Below are positions 11,712 to 21,427 of a stretch of 64,000 nucleotides of DNA, in pieces. Every line of letters begins with the position of its first letter. The first letter of the stretch is position 1. The notes under the pieces were generated by a model. That model had not been told where the DNA came from and made no database searches. It saw only the letters and a program-made list of their open reading frames with translations. The position numbers were made by a program, and so were the translations under genes. This DNA comes from Micromussa lordhowensis (Eukaryota; Cnidaria; Anthozoa; Scleractinia; Lobophylliidae): contig OZ026599.1 in NCBI GenBank assembly GCA_964020085.1, positions 28,889,533-28,953,532 of the forward strand, given 5' to 3'.

Positions 11712-14700
11712 CTACGATCGTATTTGTCGAAAAAGATTTACCTATCTCATGATTTGTAGCCTTTTTAGAAGTTAGAGCATTGGGAAAAGTGCTCATGTAA
11801 ATGCTTGTTTGTTAAGTACAGATAGTCAGTCGCCTAGATAGCCAATGTAAGTTCCAGATGTTTACACTATTTTCCGGCCGCCATGTTGGTGCACATCTGA
11901 TGTGCACCAACATGGCGTTTCCATACTGAGCTCTGTAAATTTCTGCGAAACATTTCGACGAATATCTGCGGCTTGGGACAACGCGCAGACCTAAAACTTG
12001 GAGAAGTGTCTTCTTTATTTAGTTCCAATAAGATCACAATTTCTTGACTTTATCCACTGAATGGTTTTCGATTTATTTTTTTATTGCTTGACAGTGAAAA
12101 CGATCTATAATCTATTGGGTGGCAGACGCATAAATGATGTCACTAACAATTCTCTATGTTTCTTTTACATAAAACAAGTCGATTCCAATGTTGCCGTGCG
12201 TCTGTTCAGTAATTGATCACATTTTGAAGTCTGCTGTGATCTATTACTGATCATGCGCACAGCAACATGGAATCTACTTGTTTCTTATCTGTTTGTTAAG
12301 CAAATTTTTGTCAGTACAATTCGAGCAATTTAAACAAATACAAACACATAAGCTGGCAGGGTCGGTTGGTCGAAACAAAGAAAGGAGGTTTGGATAACCA
12401 ATCTTAATTAGCATAGATTTTGGCGATTATACTTCTCCACTTACTCCTCAGTTTTTGTTTCGATTGATAACATATGTCAAACACTGGAAAGAGTGTTTCA
12501 TCGGCTATCCAAACACCTCGAATTTCGTCAAAAATACTCCGCTGTGCGTCGTATTTTCAACTCTCTTTCAGTGTTTCGATATCCCGATGAAACACTGTCA
12601 CTCGTGTTTGATATATTACAAGCAAGTGTTGGCGTTCAGACATCTGCTATACGATCAAACAAAAAATGCAAATTTCCATACATGCAAATAGCCTCAGTTT
12701 GGTGCATAAGTCAGATATTGATGAAATGACTGACACTATCCACTCGCGGGTGCAAAAGATTCCTCGTAGTCCTGGAAAAAAATTATTCTCAAGGCATACA
12801 TTAAGGTTTCCCTCCCAAAAATAACACACTCCGAATTTTTCCAAACTCAGCATTTTCCACACTGCAGCCGTTTAGTTTCCAGCTAATTGCGGAAGTTGTT
12901 GGCCTTCTACTGAGCTTGCTTTCCGTCAGCTCAAGAATTCCCGAGAAAACATCATCGAGAGGGAAAACTCTTATCACGGAGGGAAATTTTCCTCCGAGAT
13001 TTTCTCTCAAATTCCTATAAGCATTTTTGTGCGTATGAAAAGCTCATTATTAACCCAATCACTTTTTTCTGGGTATCATTTGAAGGATCTTTTCCTCGGC
13101 TACAGAACTCTATAAAGTGATGCCAATTTTTGTCATAGAAGATCACGTCAGAGACGGAACAAAGGCCAACTCTGGTCACAGCCAGTTATGGTCAGCACAG
13201 ATGCCAATAGGTCAAGGCACTTATTGGGGAGAAATGTTAAAAATCAGACAGGAGAGAAAACTGAGAAAGTAAGGGAAAGAGAAACATGAGTAAATAACTA
13301 TAGGGAGATGGGATATCTAAACCCGTGTTCCTCTCATCTCTTTGCAACATCAGTCAATTCCAGCGGGCGTTTACTCACTGTTTTAACCCCGGGCATGGGG
13401 AATTTGAGACTATATCCCTGGTCAGCCTGGCCAAGCGTTTGTCTTCTTTTTTGAACTACTGGGAATATTGACTGATTTGCATGTACACAGTTTTTGTTAA
13501 TTAATTAAAATAACTCGGCTGAGCCACTACACGCGTTCTTATTGGTCGACAGGTGTGTTTAGATGAGAGTATGTAAACACAGTTGTGACATTTTAGATTC
13601 GTGCGTACACATGTATTTTTAAGAATTATTTTTTAAAAGCAATCGAGCACTTTCTCCTTGTTTACATTGCCTCATCTAAACACTCAGAGGGTTGGAAGAA
13701 TTCTCAAAAGTTATGCAAACCCTCAACTATGTCTCAGGTTTGCATAATTGTCTCAAATTCGCCCAACCCTTCTTGTGTTTAGATCATGAGGCTATGTAAA
13801 CATGGAAAAGTGCTCCATTGCTTAAATGTTATTGCCTCATACAAATTTAATTACTACTGTCTTACTTCCCATTAAACTCACTCCTGCATAACTGACACAT
13901 GTCAAAACAGCAGCAGCCTGGGCTAAAATTTGAAACGAACATGAGTTAGTAAAGATACCTGTATATACAAATTACTCACAGTAACTTAATAATAACCCTA
14001 ACCTAACCTAACCTAACCCTAACCCTAAATAGATATTGAATAACTAATAACAATATTGTTAGCCTAAAACCCAGATGTAAGCATGCACATGATTATTTCT
14101 GAATAATTTCTGATTGAATTAATTCTTAATTTGGATAGTTTTGAATGCCATTTAGTTACAGACTACACCCTAGTCCAACTTGAAATTAGAACTGAATTCA
14201 AAAAATTCCTCCGACTGCCAAAATGGACTCAGCTGGCCTATGGCCTCATCCAATTTTGGCAGTTCTCAATTCTCAGAAGTTTTTTCATCCAATTATTTCC
14301 AGATTTGATAGCATGCTGTCCAATTTACATTAACCACTTGCTAACATGAGAAAGAAATTGAACAAAAAACTGAATTTGCATTATTTGTGACCACCCTAGG
14401 GTTGTAAACAGATCATTATTTAACACAAGTAAAACCATTTAATTTACTTCATTAGTAATTTGTGTGTTTGCGTTCAGATGTCTGTCTTGGCAGGTGGCAC
14501 ATTATGTGCGGTTGCCATATTTTAATGTTGTGCGAATCGGAATCTAGTAATTTTGTGGGTAGAAGGGATGGATTGTAAATATATAGCTGATGGAAACAGT
14601 AATGGTTTGGAGGTCTCCTACCCTTTCTTCCACCTGTTTTTTCTTTCTTTTTATTTTTTTGTTTGTTCCTTTTCCTTTTCTTTGTAGCCCTCCCCCCTCT

Positions 14701-16713
14701 TGAATAAAAGCTGACCATCCACTGCATGAAGCCAATTGCGAGACTAGATTAAATGCAAATCAGTGTTATCTTATTGTGAACGTTTTCCTGACCCCAGGTG
14801 GGTAGGGACACCATATCTCATCCCAAAGAACATCTGCACATGAGGGTAATTAGGGGCCGTGGACATATTCATTTGTTCCCTGCTATACATTGACTGAGCA
14901 TTCTGGTCAGACTCTCACCTCCTAACCCCCTCCCACCCTACCCACCTGCTCTGCTCAACGTCCACTTGGAATTTCGCTGCCCCAGGAGTCACTGTGTTTA
15001 CGTTACTGTAGTCTATGTTACTGACATGCGAGGACATGGATATCAGTTACTACTTTTAAAATATAGAGGAAACAATTTATAATCAAAGGCATTCCACTTC
15101 CTACTATACTTATTTCAGGTACATGTTTCACGTTTTCTTTACCCTCTTTGCTCTTTTTATACTGTCACACAAATCAAACATGCACTTGATAACTTCCTGT
15201 TTTGTTGTGTGCCATTCTGAACATGAAGCTAGGGGGAGAGGTATTCCCCCGGGGGAGGGGGGTACTTAACAAAGCTTAATACGGGGAGGCTCTGCCCCGA
15301 GGTCTAACCCCTTACCCTTTTATATACCATTTTGGCAGAAAAGGTACCCCTTTTATATACCTTTATTGAGAAAAGGTACCCCTCCGGACATCAGGCGCGG
15401 AAACAGCGATTGTTTTCGTTTGCGACCATTATAAAACCATTCCAGTGTCTCCTTTATCTTTATAGGTACATACTTTTTAACGAATGCTAAAAGTGAACTA
15501 AAAAAAATCTCAAAATGCAATAGGTCAATAAAACATGATTGTACTGCTTTTACAAGAAAGTAATACATCGTAAGAAGTAAAAAGAAAATCTCTGCTGATG
15601 CCTTAGGGAGCAAGTTTCAATTTCAGTGGGTTACACGTAGATGGGTCGTAGATATATAACACACACATTATATATGTTCAACTTGTGTTCTTCTATGTGT
15701 CGATCGTCGTAGTAAATACCTAAATGACCGATTTCCCTACCCTTTTATATACCTCAACTTGTGAAATCCCCACCCTGAAAAAGGTACCCCTTTCGGGCGG
15801 AGCCTCCCCGTATAGGCCATTATAGGTAGTACCCCCCCCCCCCCCGTATTCCCTACATGAGCTACAGTATGTGCGGCCCCAGAAGGTATGGTTTTTAGCC
15901 GTTTTGCTCTCAAATAGGGTATTGATTTTGGACATTTTAGTCCATTAACAGGGTTGAATTTTTGCACTCTAGTCTTGAATTGGTTGTGCTTCTTAGAAGA
16001 AGCTACTTTTTCGTCATTATCATTAAGATCATCAACAAAGTCCCTTCATAAACTATGTCTAGGGCAACTTAGCAAGCCGCAACGGTCATAAATAGGATAT
16101 CAAATGTTTGGTCAGGTCATAAATAGGGTAGAGGCCTTTAATTACCTTGACTTCTTTTTACATCCCTCTCAGCATCTTCTTCTTGTTCTCTCTTGTTCTC
16201 GAACTCCTCGACTTGTTCAAGCAACTCTGGTTTCTCCACTTCAGCTGCCATTGTTTTTAAGATTTCCAGACCATCAATCCCCAAATGGTTCTGTTTTTCT
16301 AGTTCCGTGAACAGCGTGGAAACATTTTTGATGTGTGTCTGTCTGTCATGAGATATCTTTCCTTCACAAACTGAAATCAGTCGTTCCAGTTGACTGCACT
16401 CGTCGAGTACTTTGCTGCTCTGCTTCAGAAAACGTTTGTACTCTTTCCTTTTGTTTTCAAACTTCTTGACCAGTTGAAGAAGATTCCATTCACCCAACTG
16501 TTTTAAAAGATCCTTAAACACTGCGAGACTATCAATAGCTAGACGATTTTTCTCTTCGAGCTTGTCAAGCAACGAGAGGACATCTTGAATGTTGTTCTCA
16601 TTTCCATCGGGAAGGAATGCTTTGCATATATATAGGAGCCGTCTACCTTCCGTTGTCCAATCGATTCTCTCGCTAACTTTGTACTTTAGATTGTGATATT
16701 CAATAATAGACAT
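2867..16713 (-). CDS. Death-fold adaptor: DED-DED, TRADD-N-like, death domain
   Basis: Six minus-strand exons read continuously: 16713-16146, 10666-10250, 7583-7536, 6213-6166, 4522-4466 and 3171-2867, 1443 nt, about 480 residues. The ATG at 16713 has a CACCATG context. Exon 1 holds two death effector domains (about residues 8-88 and 100-172). Exon 2 (about 190-328) has the GSLCF, LEALW..Y..G.L and LITED pattern of TRADD-like N-terminal domains. Exons 3-5 form a 51-residue acidic, proline-containing linker. The last exon is a typical death domain with stop at 2867-2869. Every intron is phase 1 with GT-AG borders. No caspase, NACHT, TIR or membrane segment is present, so it is probably a cytosolic scaffold in cell-death or NF-kB-type signalling. 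Domain identities are by pattern recognition, the TRADD-N one least certain; a missed intervening exon cannot be excluded. Confidence 0.75.
4774..4818. repeat. (TAAA)n microsatellite
   Basis: Eleven uninterrupted tetranucleotide units lie in the last intron of the adaptor gene. They keep three overlapping minus-strand frames open (Tyr-Leu-Phe-Ile repeats) that are not genes. Confidence 0.95.
4819..4905. repeat. Degenerate GAATAG(TCGC) tandem array
   Basis: Directly after the tetranucleotide run, words such as GAATAGTCGC, GAATAGCGAATAGT and GAACAGT recur every 7-11 bases. This is a small imperfect minisatellite in the same intron. Confidence 0.7.
8236..9030. mobile_element. Foldback element interrupted by a LINE fragment
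   Basis: Left arm 8236-8351 (GGCCGTTTTTATACTAAAGA, then GACGCATTATCCGTC) is matched in reverse complement by right arm about 8917-9030 (GACGGATAATGCGTC, then TTTAGTATAAAAACGGC), with few mismatches over about 115 bases. Each arm carries internal GACGCATTATCCGTC modules. The middle, apart from a small original core around 8845-8915, is a separate LINE 3' end. It lies in the adaptor-gene intron between exons 2 and 3. Confidence 0.75.
8352..8836 (-). mobile_element. LINE 3' end with (TAA)n tail
   Basis: Read on the minus strand, about 8630-8775 encodes the last residues of a non-LTR reverse transcriptase (FSVCAPKLWNELPFQLR, then an FK..LK motif and stop). A 3' UTR with GCGCTAT words follows, then a trinucleotide tail (8352-8390). 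A C-terminal W-N-x-L-P motif and simple-repeat tail are typical of CR1/L2-type LINEs. It is strongly 5'-truncated and non-functional. Confidence 0.75.
9365..9720. repeat. SINE-like dispersed repeat, copy A
   Basis: The words ATTTAAGTGTCAAAGTGTTTAGCACC and CCAACTGGC..GACCAGTTGGC also occur, inverted, at 58790-59015. The segment about 9640-9690 resembles a decayed tRNA-like head read on the minus strand. A pyrimidine tract (about 9460-9490) lies inside. Confidence 0.5.
9756..9890. mobile_element. Foldback MITE-like element
   Basis: Outer arms CTTATTAACCGAGC and GCTCGGTTAATAAG are exact reverse complements. Inner arms GTCTGTATGGGAGAATCTTG and CAAGATTCTCCCATACAGAC are also exact, around a core with GTACAGACC words. 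There is no open reading frame. It lies in an intron of the adaptor gene. Confidence 0.85.
9990..10050 (-). pseudogene. Candidate decayed linker exon of the adaptor gene
   Basis: One minus-strand frame reads as a lysine- and glutamate-rich peptide (EKPDEPKKKSKEDKQTLAE), resembling linker exon 3 (GRSKEEDLAG). A good GTAAGT donor follows. The frame cannot be joined: the upstream exon ends in phase 1, the nearest AG gives the wrong phase, and the in-frame acceptor position reads AA. An 11-A run inside is a possible sequencing or slippage site, but one base more or less does not repair both borders. I therefore exclude it from the model. Confidence 0.35.
11522..12109. mobile_element. 588-bp element with terminal inverted repeats
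   Basis: The termini TATAGATCGTTTTCAC and GTGAAAACGATCTATA are perfect 16-base inverted repeats. No transposase reading frame is present. An internal perfect palindrome lies at 11879-11917. The possible 2-bp TA target duplication cannot be distinguished from the terminus itself. It is probably a non-autonomous DNA transposon in the first intron of the adaptor gene. Confidence 0.75.
12173..12285. repeat. Foldback repeat
   Basis: The left arm AACAAGTCGATTCCAATGTT and TGATCAC words are mirrored by GTGATC and AACATGGAATCTACTTGTT on the right, about 50 bases per arm with scattered mismatches. Nothing coding. Confidence 0.65.
13637..13826. mobile_element. Foldback MITE-like element, family G, copy 1
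   Basis: Two 94-base arms are reverse complements with a modest number of mismatches. Shared words include AAGCAAT.GAGCACTTT, CATCTAAACAC, GGGTTGG and TTATGCAAACC. The same sequence recurs at 20515-20662, so it is a dispersed family. Confidence 0.8.
13993..14028. repeat. Short interstitial telomere-like tract
   Basis: A run of CCTAA and CCCTAA units, about seven repeats, lies inside the first intron of the adaptor gene. CCCTAA/TTAGGG is the animal telomere repeat. The tract is too short to be a telomere. Confidence 0.7.
15240..15850. mobile_element. Foldback element with GC-rich ends
   Basis: The left end (GGGGGTACTT, then TACGGGGAGGCTCTGCCCGA-like) mirrors the right end (GGGCGGAGCCTCCCCGTATA, then GTACCCCC). 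Inside, CCTTTTATATACC and AAGGTACCCC words recur in both orientations. A C-homopolymer (15831-15845) closes the right end. The GC-rich end words are common boundaries of short repeats in this window. Confidence 0.6.
15850..16135. repeat. Dispersed GGTCATAAATAGGGTA repeat, copy 1
   Basis: About 280 bases recur at 44440-44725 in the same orientation with moderate divergence. Shared landmarks are TTTTTGCACTCTAGTCTT, TTAGAAGAAGCTAC, CCCTTCATAAACTATGT and GGTCATAAATAGG. No reading frame. It ends just short of the exon 1 donor of the adaptor gene. Confidence 0.75.
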
Positions 16714-16984
16714 GGTGACGACGGGGAAAATGACATATCTTACTCGGTGTAAACGTTATTCCAGAGAAAACAAGGGGCGCTTTCCATTATATTCTACCAA
16801 ATATTCCAGTATAAGAACATCATTTTCCGGTTGGTTGCACTAACCCGCCCCAGGTCATCGTTTACCAAGTTTTGCGCGAAGATACGAAAAAAAGAAGAAA
16901 ACAAACCGGCGGACTCCTTGCTTTTTCTATTTGCTTTGGAGTTGTTCGACGACTCTGAGCTGAAACAAACGTATTAGGGGCTAG

Positions 16985-17125
16985 TACGGAGACCAGGAAC
17001 GGTGGAACGCTGGAATGGTAAAAGGCTGGAATGGTAAAACGCTGGAATGGTAGAACGCCGGAACGCCGGAACACCGGAACGCCGGAACGCCGGAATACTG
17101 AAACCTGGAACGCCAGAATACCGAA
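16985..17125. repeat. GGAACGCCG minisatellite, left arm
   Basis: About fourteen degenerate 9-15-base units (GGAACGCCGGAAC, GGAATGGTA-A-CGCT) lie in a row. The same sequence appears in inverted orientation at 17785-17900, so the two arrays face each other. Confidence 0.8.
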
Positions 17126-17514
17126 ACCCGGAACACAAAACTAAAAGTTCTTAATTCATTTATCCAATTTTGTTGAGTTATTTTCGTCGGAAAAGTCTTG
17201 GTGTCAACCATGCTACTTATTAGCTGTACTTTTTACGTTATTCACAGTTAGTAATTTGCCAAACTTCGTGGTTATGGTCAACCTTTAAGACGGTAGTGAT
17301 GATCTGTTTTATTCTTAAAAACGTAAAATAAATTCGTTGTCACTATGTTTAATTCGAAATAATTCTTTTTTCGCCACCGTTCAATAAAACCCCATTTGAA
17401 AGTTTGCAAGATACAGGCATATCATAATTCCTTGTTGTCGAAGTTAAAAAAGTACAACAATCTTGAGTGCCAGTGTTTTTGCCAAATGACATGCAATTCA
17501 AGGAAATATCTTAC

Positions 17515-17580
17515 CTGGGTAGCTAACTGTTCTTGACCTAGATGGCAATTTCTTCACTTTCATAATATGTGCACAGTCTT
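17515..17580 (-). other. Orphan exon candidate, 66 nt, phase 1-1
   Basis: On the minus strand a CTGCAG acceptor is followed by 66 nt open in one phase (basic peptide with MKVKKLPSRSRTVSYP) and a CCAG|GTAAGATA donor. Length and phase match a symmetric phase-1 exon, like those of the adaptor gene just downstream. That gene already starts at a good ATG at 16713, so this could be an alternative 5' exon, part of an unseen gene, or chance. Confidence 0.25.
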
Positions 17581-17594
17581 CTGCAGGAAGTGTC

Positions 17595-17675
17595 CACCAT
17601 TTTGTGAATTCACCATTTTGTGAATTCACCATTCTGTGAATCCATCATTCTGTGAATCCGCCATTTTGTGAATTT
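17595..17675. repeat. 16-bp tandem repeat, about five copies
   Basis: CACCATTTTGTGAATT and close variants repeat about five times head to tail. Non-coding minisatellite. Confidence 0.9.
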
Positions 17676-17784
17676 TGTCAAATGCGTGCGTTTGCAACCG
17701 CTGACCAACGCATTGCCTGTGATTGAGCTAACATCAGGAAATCTTGGCATTTTTTTAATTTTTTTATTTATTTTTTATTTTTTT

Positions 17785-17900
17785 TCTGGCGTTCCGGGTT
17801 TGAGTGATACGGCGTTTAGGATTTTCTATGCGTTCTCTTTTAGCAGTTTTCTGTTCCTGCGTTCCGTCGTTCCGGCGTTCCTGCGTTTCAGTACTAGCCA
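17785..17900. repeat. GGCGTTCC array, inverted right arm
   Basis: CTGGCGTTCCGGG, CGTTCCGGCGTTCCTGCG and related words are the reverse complement of the array at 16985-17125. Both arrays end on a similar GGCTAGTAC word, in opposite orientation, suggesting one composite element of about 0.9 kb. Confidence 0.65.
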
Positions 17901-20514
17901 TTTATTAGGTAAGGACGACACTGTTAAATGGAGTCCGCGGCTACACTGAGGGTACGATAACTCTTCATTTTCCTGACGAGTTCAAGAGACACTTTCGAAG
18001 GACGAGGCAAACTCACGAGCTGTTCACTCGTGCGGTCATGCCCACATTACATGTAGCTTACATGTATTTTCGCACTACTTACTAAATCTTGTTGAGGTCA
18101 CTCCACTGCAATAATTTGTCGAGTAAGACTGTCAGATAGAGACATAAGAAGCCCAGAGGCAGCCATGTTGAGGTCGATTTCAGGACTCGAAGAAACTGGG
18201 CGGAGCAGGAATGGTCAAATGGAACGGAATTTTCAGCTTATTCCGATTTTCCGGAATTTCAGGCCAACCTCGCGAGGTACACCCAAAATTCTGGAATGAA
18301 ATTCCAGAAAATGTCTGTTCCATTTGCTCCACCACCCGGAATTTCCGGAATATTTAGTCGAATGGAAAGCGCCCAACATAACGCTTTTAACTGTTAACTT
18401 AATTAATGCATCAGTCAATTGAAACCCCGGCCTAATTTTTGAAACAGTTTGACACGTTTATACGGATTGAATCATAATTCAAATATTTTCGAAAAGAAGT
18501 AGTTATATAGTTTTTTTTCTGAAAGTTAAGATATTCCAGAATAGTTAAGGTGGAATGGTACCCTAAAAGGGACCAAAAAGTTAGTTTAAATATGGTGAAA
18601 AAGATCAATTGTGTGCGATTGCACTCGGAAAGAGAAAATCAATTTTGAAGGTTTCACTCAAAATGGTTGGTATGGCAATCAGCCCCAGCCTTTTGAGGTA
18701 GTGTTTTATAGTATTGAGGCCAACACTTCCTGCCAATACCAAAATCCAAATAATTCTTACCGGTTAGTTTTCGCCCAGCACAATGTCGACTTGTACATTA
18801 ACTTGCGTATATTAAAAGGCCAATTTTCGCGGCAAATGGTGATTGCAGAAGAAAACAATATAGACGAACCTGGAGTTTTTAGTGATAGAAGCGAATACCG
18901 GTAAGGTTTAACCTTAACAACGTTGCCGAGAAGAACGATGCTGATTTAATTGAGTTGTTTCTTCAGTTTGGTTCCGATATTCGTATGCCCCCGCTATGCG
19001 GGGCTTTTAACAGACTTCTTGGTCCCTGGGGCGGGGAAATAAGCCATTTAACACCGGGAAAACGTTAAATTCCCCGCTATGTCCCGGGGGTCGGGGAGCC
19101 GCGGTTTCAATTGACTGATGCATAATATTCTCCATTGCTTTAAAATATAACATAACAAAATACTTTATTCAAGATAAAATAATAAGAACAAATATAAAAG
19201 GCATCTTAAAAAGGAAGAAACAGACGTTGGCCCTATGACGTTTCATCTTAAAAGATTAACATGTATGCGAGGCAATTTTTCGGAAATTGCCTTACATACA
19301 TGCTAGATATTGTATGATCTGTAATGCAAATTAGAAAAGGTGAAAAGGGCAGTAATTGTGAAGAAGAAGTCCCGAAACCGATTGTCGGTAAGCTGTCGGC
19401 CGATAGGTTACCGACAACCTACCGATAGGTTACCGAAAGTTTGCTTAAGCAAAACGTTTGCTGCAGAATAGACAGGAATAGTGCATTATCCCCGATCAAC
19501 GAAATGGTTTCAAAAACCCGAAAACAGTTAGCAATACATCTAGTCACAAACTTATCGATCGATGGTTGGCATAGAAAATATTGATCGTGAAATATGCTTT
19601 AAGCACTTAATTTAATATCAGATTTGTTATTGTGTAACAAACGGACAAGAACGTCTCTGTATCGTTCGTTTTGCCCAAATTTACTTTCACTGGCGTCCCC
19701 GGCTTTGAAGGTTTTAAGTGCGTGTCCATGAGAATACCAGGCAGTAGTTGATACAGCTCAAATCACCGGCTTCACTCAAACTTGGTACAAACGTTGGTTT
19801 TGGGGAGTGAATGATTGTGGCAAAAAAGTAAGTCAAAATATTTTAATCCCTTCAAGTTATATGGGGACCCCCTGCAAAAATGGCCAGTGTTTTCTCGGTT
19901 CTCGAGATGTACTTATTTGAACTTCCCCTGTCTGACCTGTCGACAGAGACTTCTTTGTATCGCTGTTATTTATTAAAAACTGCCTGAAAATTGGACGCTA
20001 GGGAAAAAAAATTCTTGAAAAAAACAGATACTCTAGCAGGCTAGCCAGGGCACATGGTAGCAGGAATGACCAAGTGACCAGTTTTCCCGCATTTATTGCG
20101 TTTTTTGTTTGCCCTTTGAAAAGAAAACAAAAGAAAGAAGGAACAGCGCTGAATTGTTAATGCCATTTATTCCCCGATTTCATTTTGGGTGAAAAACAGT
20201 TTGAACAGTGGAGCCTTAGGTGCTTTGGAGCCCTGGAGCCCCACAAATTAAATGAATCTTTTTTTGGTTCAAAAGCAGTTTTTACTTAATTTTCATTTTA
20301 ACAAAAAAAGTTACAGTTAATAGTTAGAGTCCCGGTTCGCTAGAGCTTCTTGTTACAGCATCGAGCAATGAAGGTAACATAAAAATCCTTTTTTTTCAAT
20401 TTTAGCAGTGGATTAATTATAAGACGATTAAAAAATAAAGAATTTCATAACGGTAGTAAGCCGTGATACAATAACTGCCTCGTCCTCAAGAGGATTGAAT
20501 AAATAACTGCCAAG

Positions 20515-20662
20515 TCCTCACTTGGAGGGTTGGCAGAATTCTCGAAAGTTATGCAAACGTTCGACTACGTCTCGGGTTTGCATAACTGTCTCGAATTCTC
20601 CCAACCCTCCTCGTGTTTAGATGATGCTATGTAAACACGGAAAAAGTACTCTATTGCTTAAA
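20515..20662. mobile_element. Foldback MITE-like element, family G, copy 2
   Basis: GGGTTGGCAGAATTCTCGAA and TTATGCAAAC on the left are mirrored by GTTTGCATAACTGTCTCGAA and TCTCCCAACCC on the right. GTGTTTAGATGATGCTATGT then follows, as in the copy at 13637-13826. Confidence 0.8.
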
Positions 20663-21016
20663 TATAACACTCGAAAATCAGAACGCAACCTAAACATTAA
20701 CGGGGGATTAACGATTAGCCTGTCACGGCTGTGCAAAGTTTATCACGTTATAACGGTAGTTGAAAACCATAGAAGAGATAATCAAAATACTGGTCCACAG
20801 CTACTTAAACGTTTACCTCTTATTTCACCGAAAATTCGTTCGGGAAATCAAGGTTCACGGCTACTAACGAAATCACGATTCGCATGAAAAAGTTTTGACC
20901 ACATCACAATTCACAAGGAAAAAAAATAAGACTATTCACGGATCACTTAAATATCCTTTACAACCCTTACTCAAAAGGAAGTCTCCCTATAGTAGCACTG
21001 TCACAATAAGTCAAGA

Positions 21017-21238
21017 GGGAGCTTAAGCAAAGGCGTTTATGAGCGACGTACGGAAACCGGAAATGGACGTTTCTCGTTTTTGGGTAGTGGATGTAATCTA
21101 ATTTTCAAGTAAATCGTCTCTATAAGAATAAAGACACTTAGTATTACAAATGTGACAGCGTCAGGGCGAGAAAAAAGAGAAAACGTGTCATTTCCGGTTG
21201 CCGTACATCGCTCAAAAACGCCTTTGCTTAAGCTCCCT
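21017..21238. mobile_element. Foldback element with AGGGAGCTTAAGC ends
   Basis: The left arm begins AGGGAGCTTAAGCAAAGGCG; the right arm ends CGCCTTTGCTTAAGCTCCCT, its exact reverse complement. The arms extend about 55 bases, including a CCGGAAATG/CATTTCCGG word. Non-coding, immediately 3' of ANKRD39. Confidence 0.85.
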
Positions 21239-21427
21239 AATAACTAAGAAAGGAAGTCACCCACAGATCCAACGCAGTTAACTGCTGTGCTTCATTTTTA
21301 TCAGCTTTTAGACATTTTTACCACGGGTATTTCACGGAAAAAAAGTCAAGTCTACATGTACTTGACTGACAATAAAATTAACTATGACCCATGAGGGTCA
21401 AAATAGTTTAAATCTTTAGTTATTAGT

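Larger units (their letters stand above)
16714..21427. other. Intergenic, repeat-rich
   Basis: No complete gene seen. Besides the entries listed separately, about 18195-18385 is a GGAATTTCCGGAAT-rich imperfect foldback, 19000-19100 holds GC-rich palindromic words (CCCCGCTATG and CGGGG), and 19375-19440 repeats CCGATAGGTTACCGACAA in both orientations. The remainder is AT-rich without recognisable exons. Confidence 0.45.

Noticed and set aside
14452..14735. Overlapping minus-strand open frames rich in Lys
   Set aside because: They arise from a pyrimidine-rich tract and have no domain or exon context.
15353..15967. Minus-strand open frames in the GC-rich foldback element
   Set aside because: They run through inverted-repeat ends and a G homopolymer; no coding signature.
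18611..18904. 97-residue plus-strand open frame
   Set aside because: No recognisable domain, splice context or neighbouring exons; not supported as a gene.
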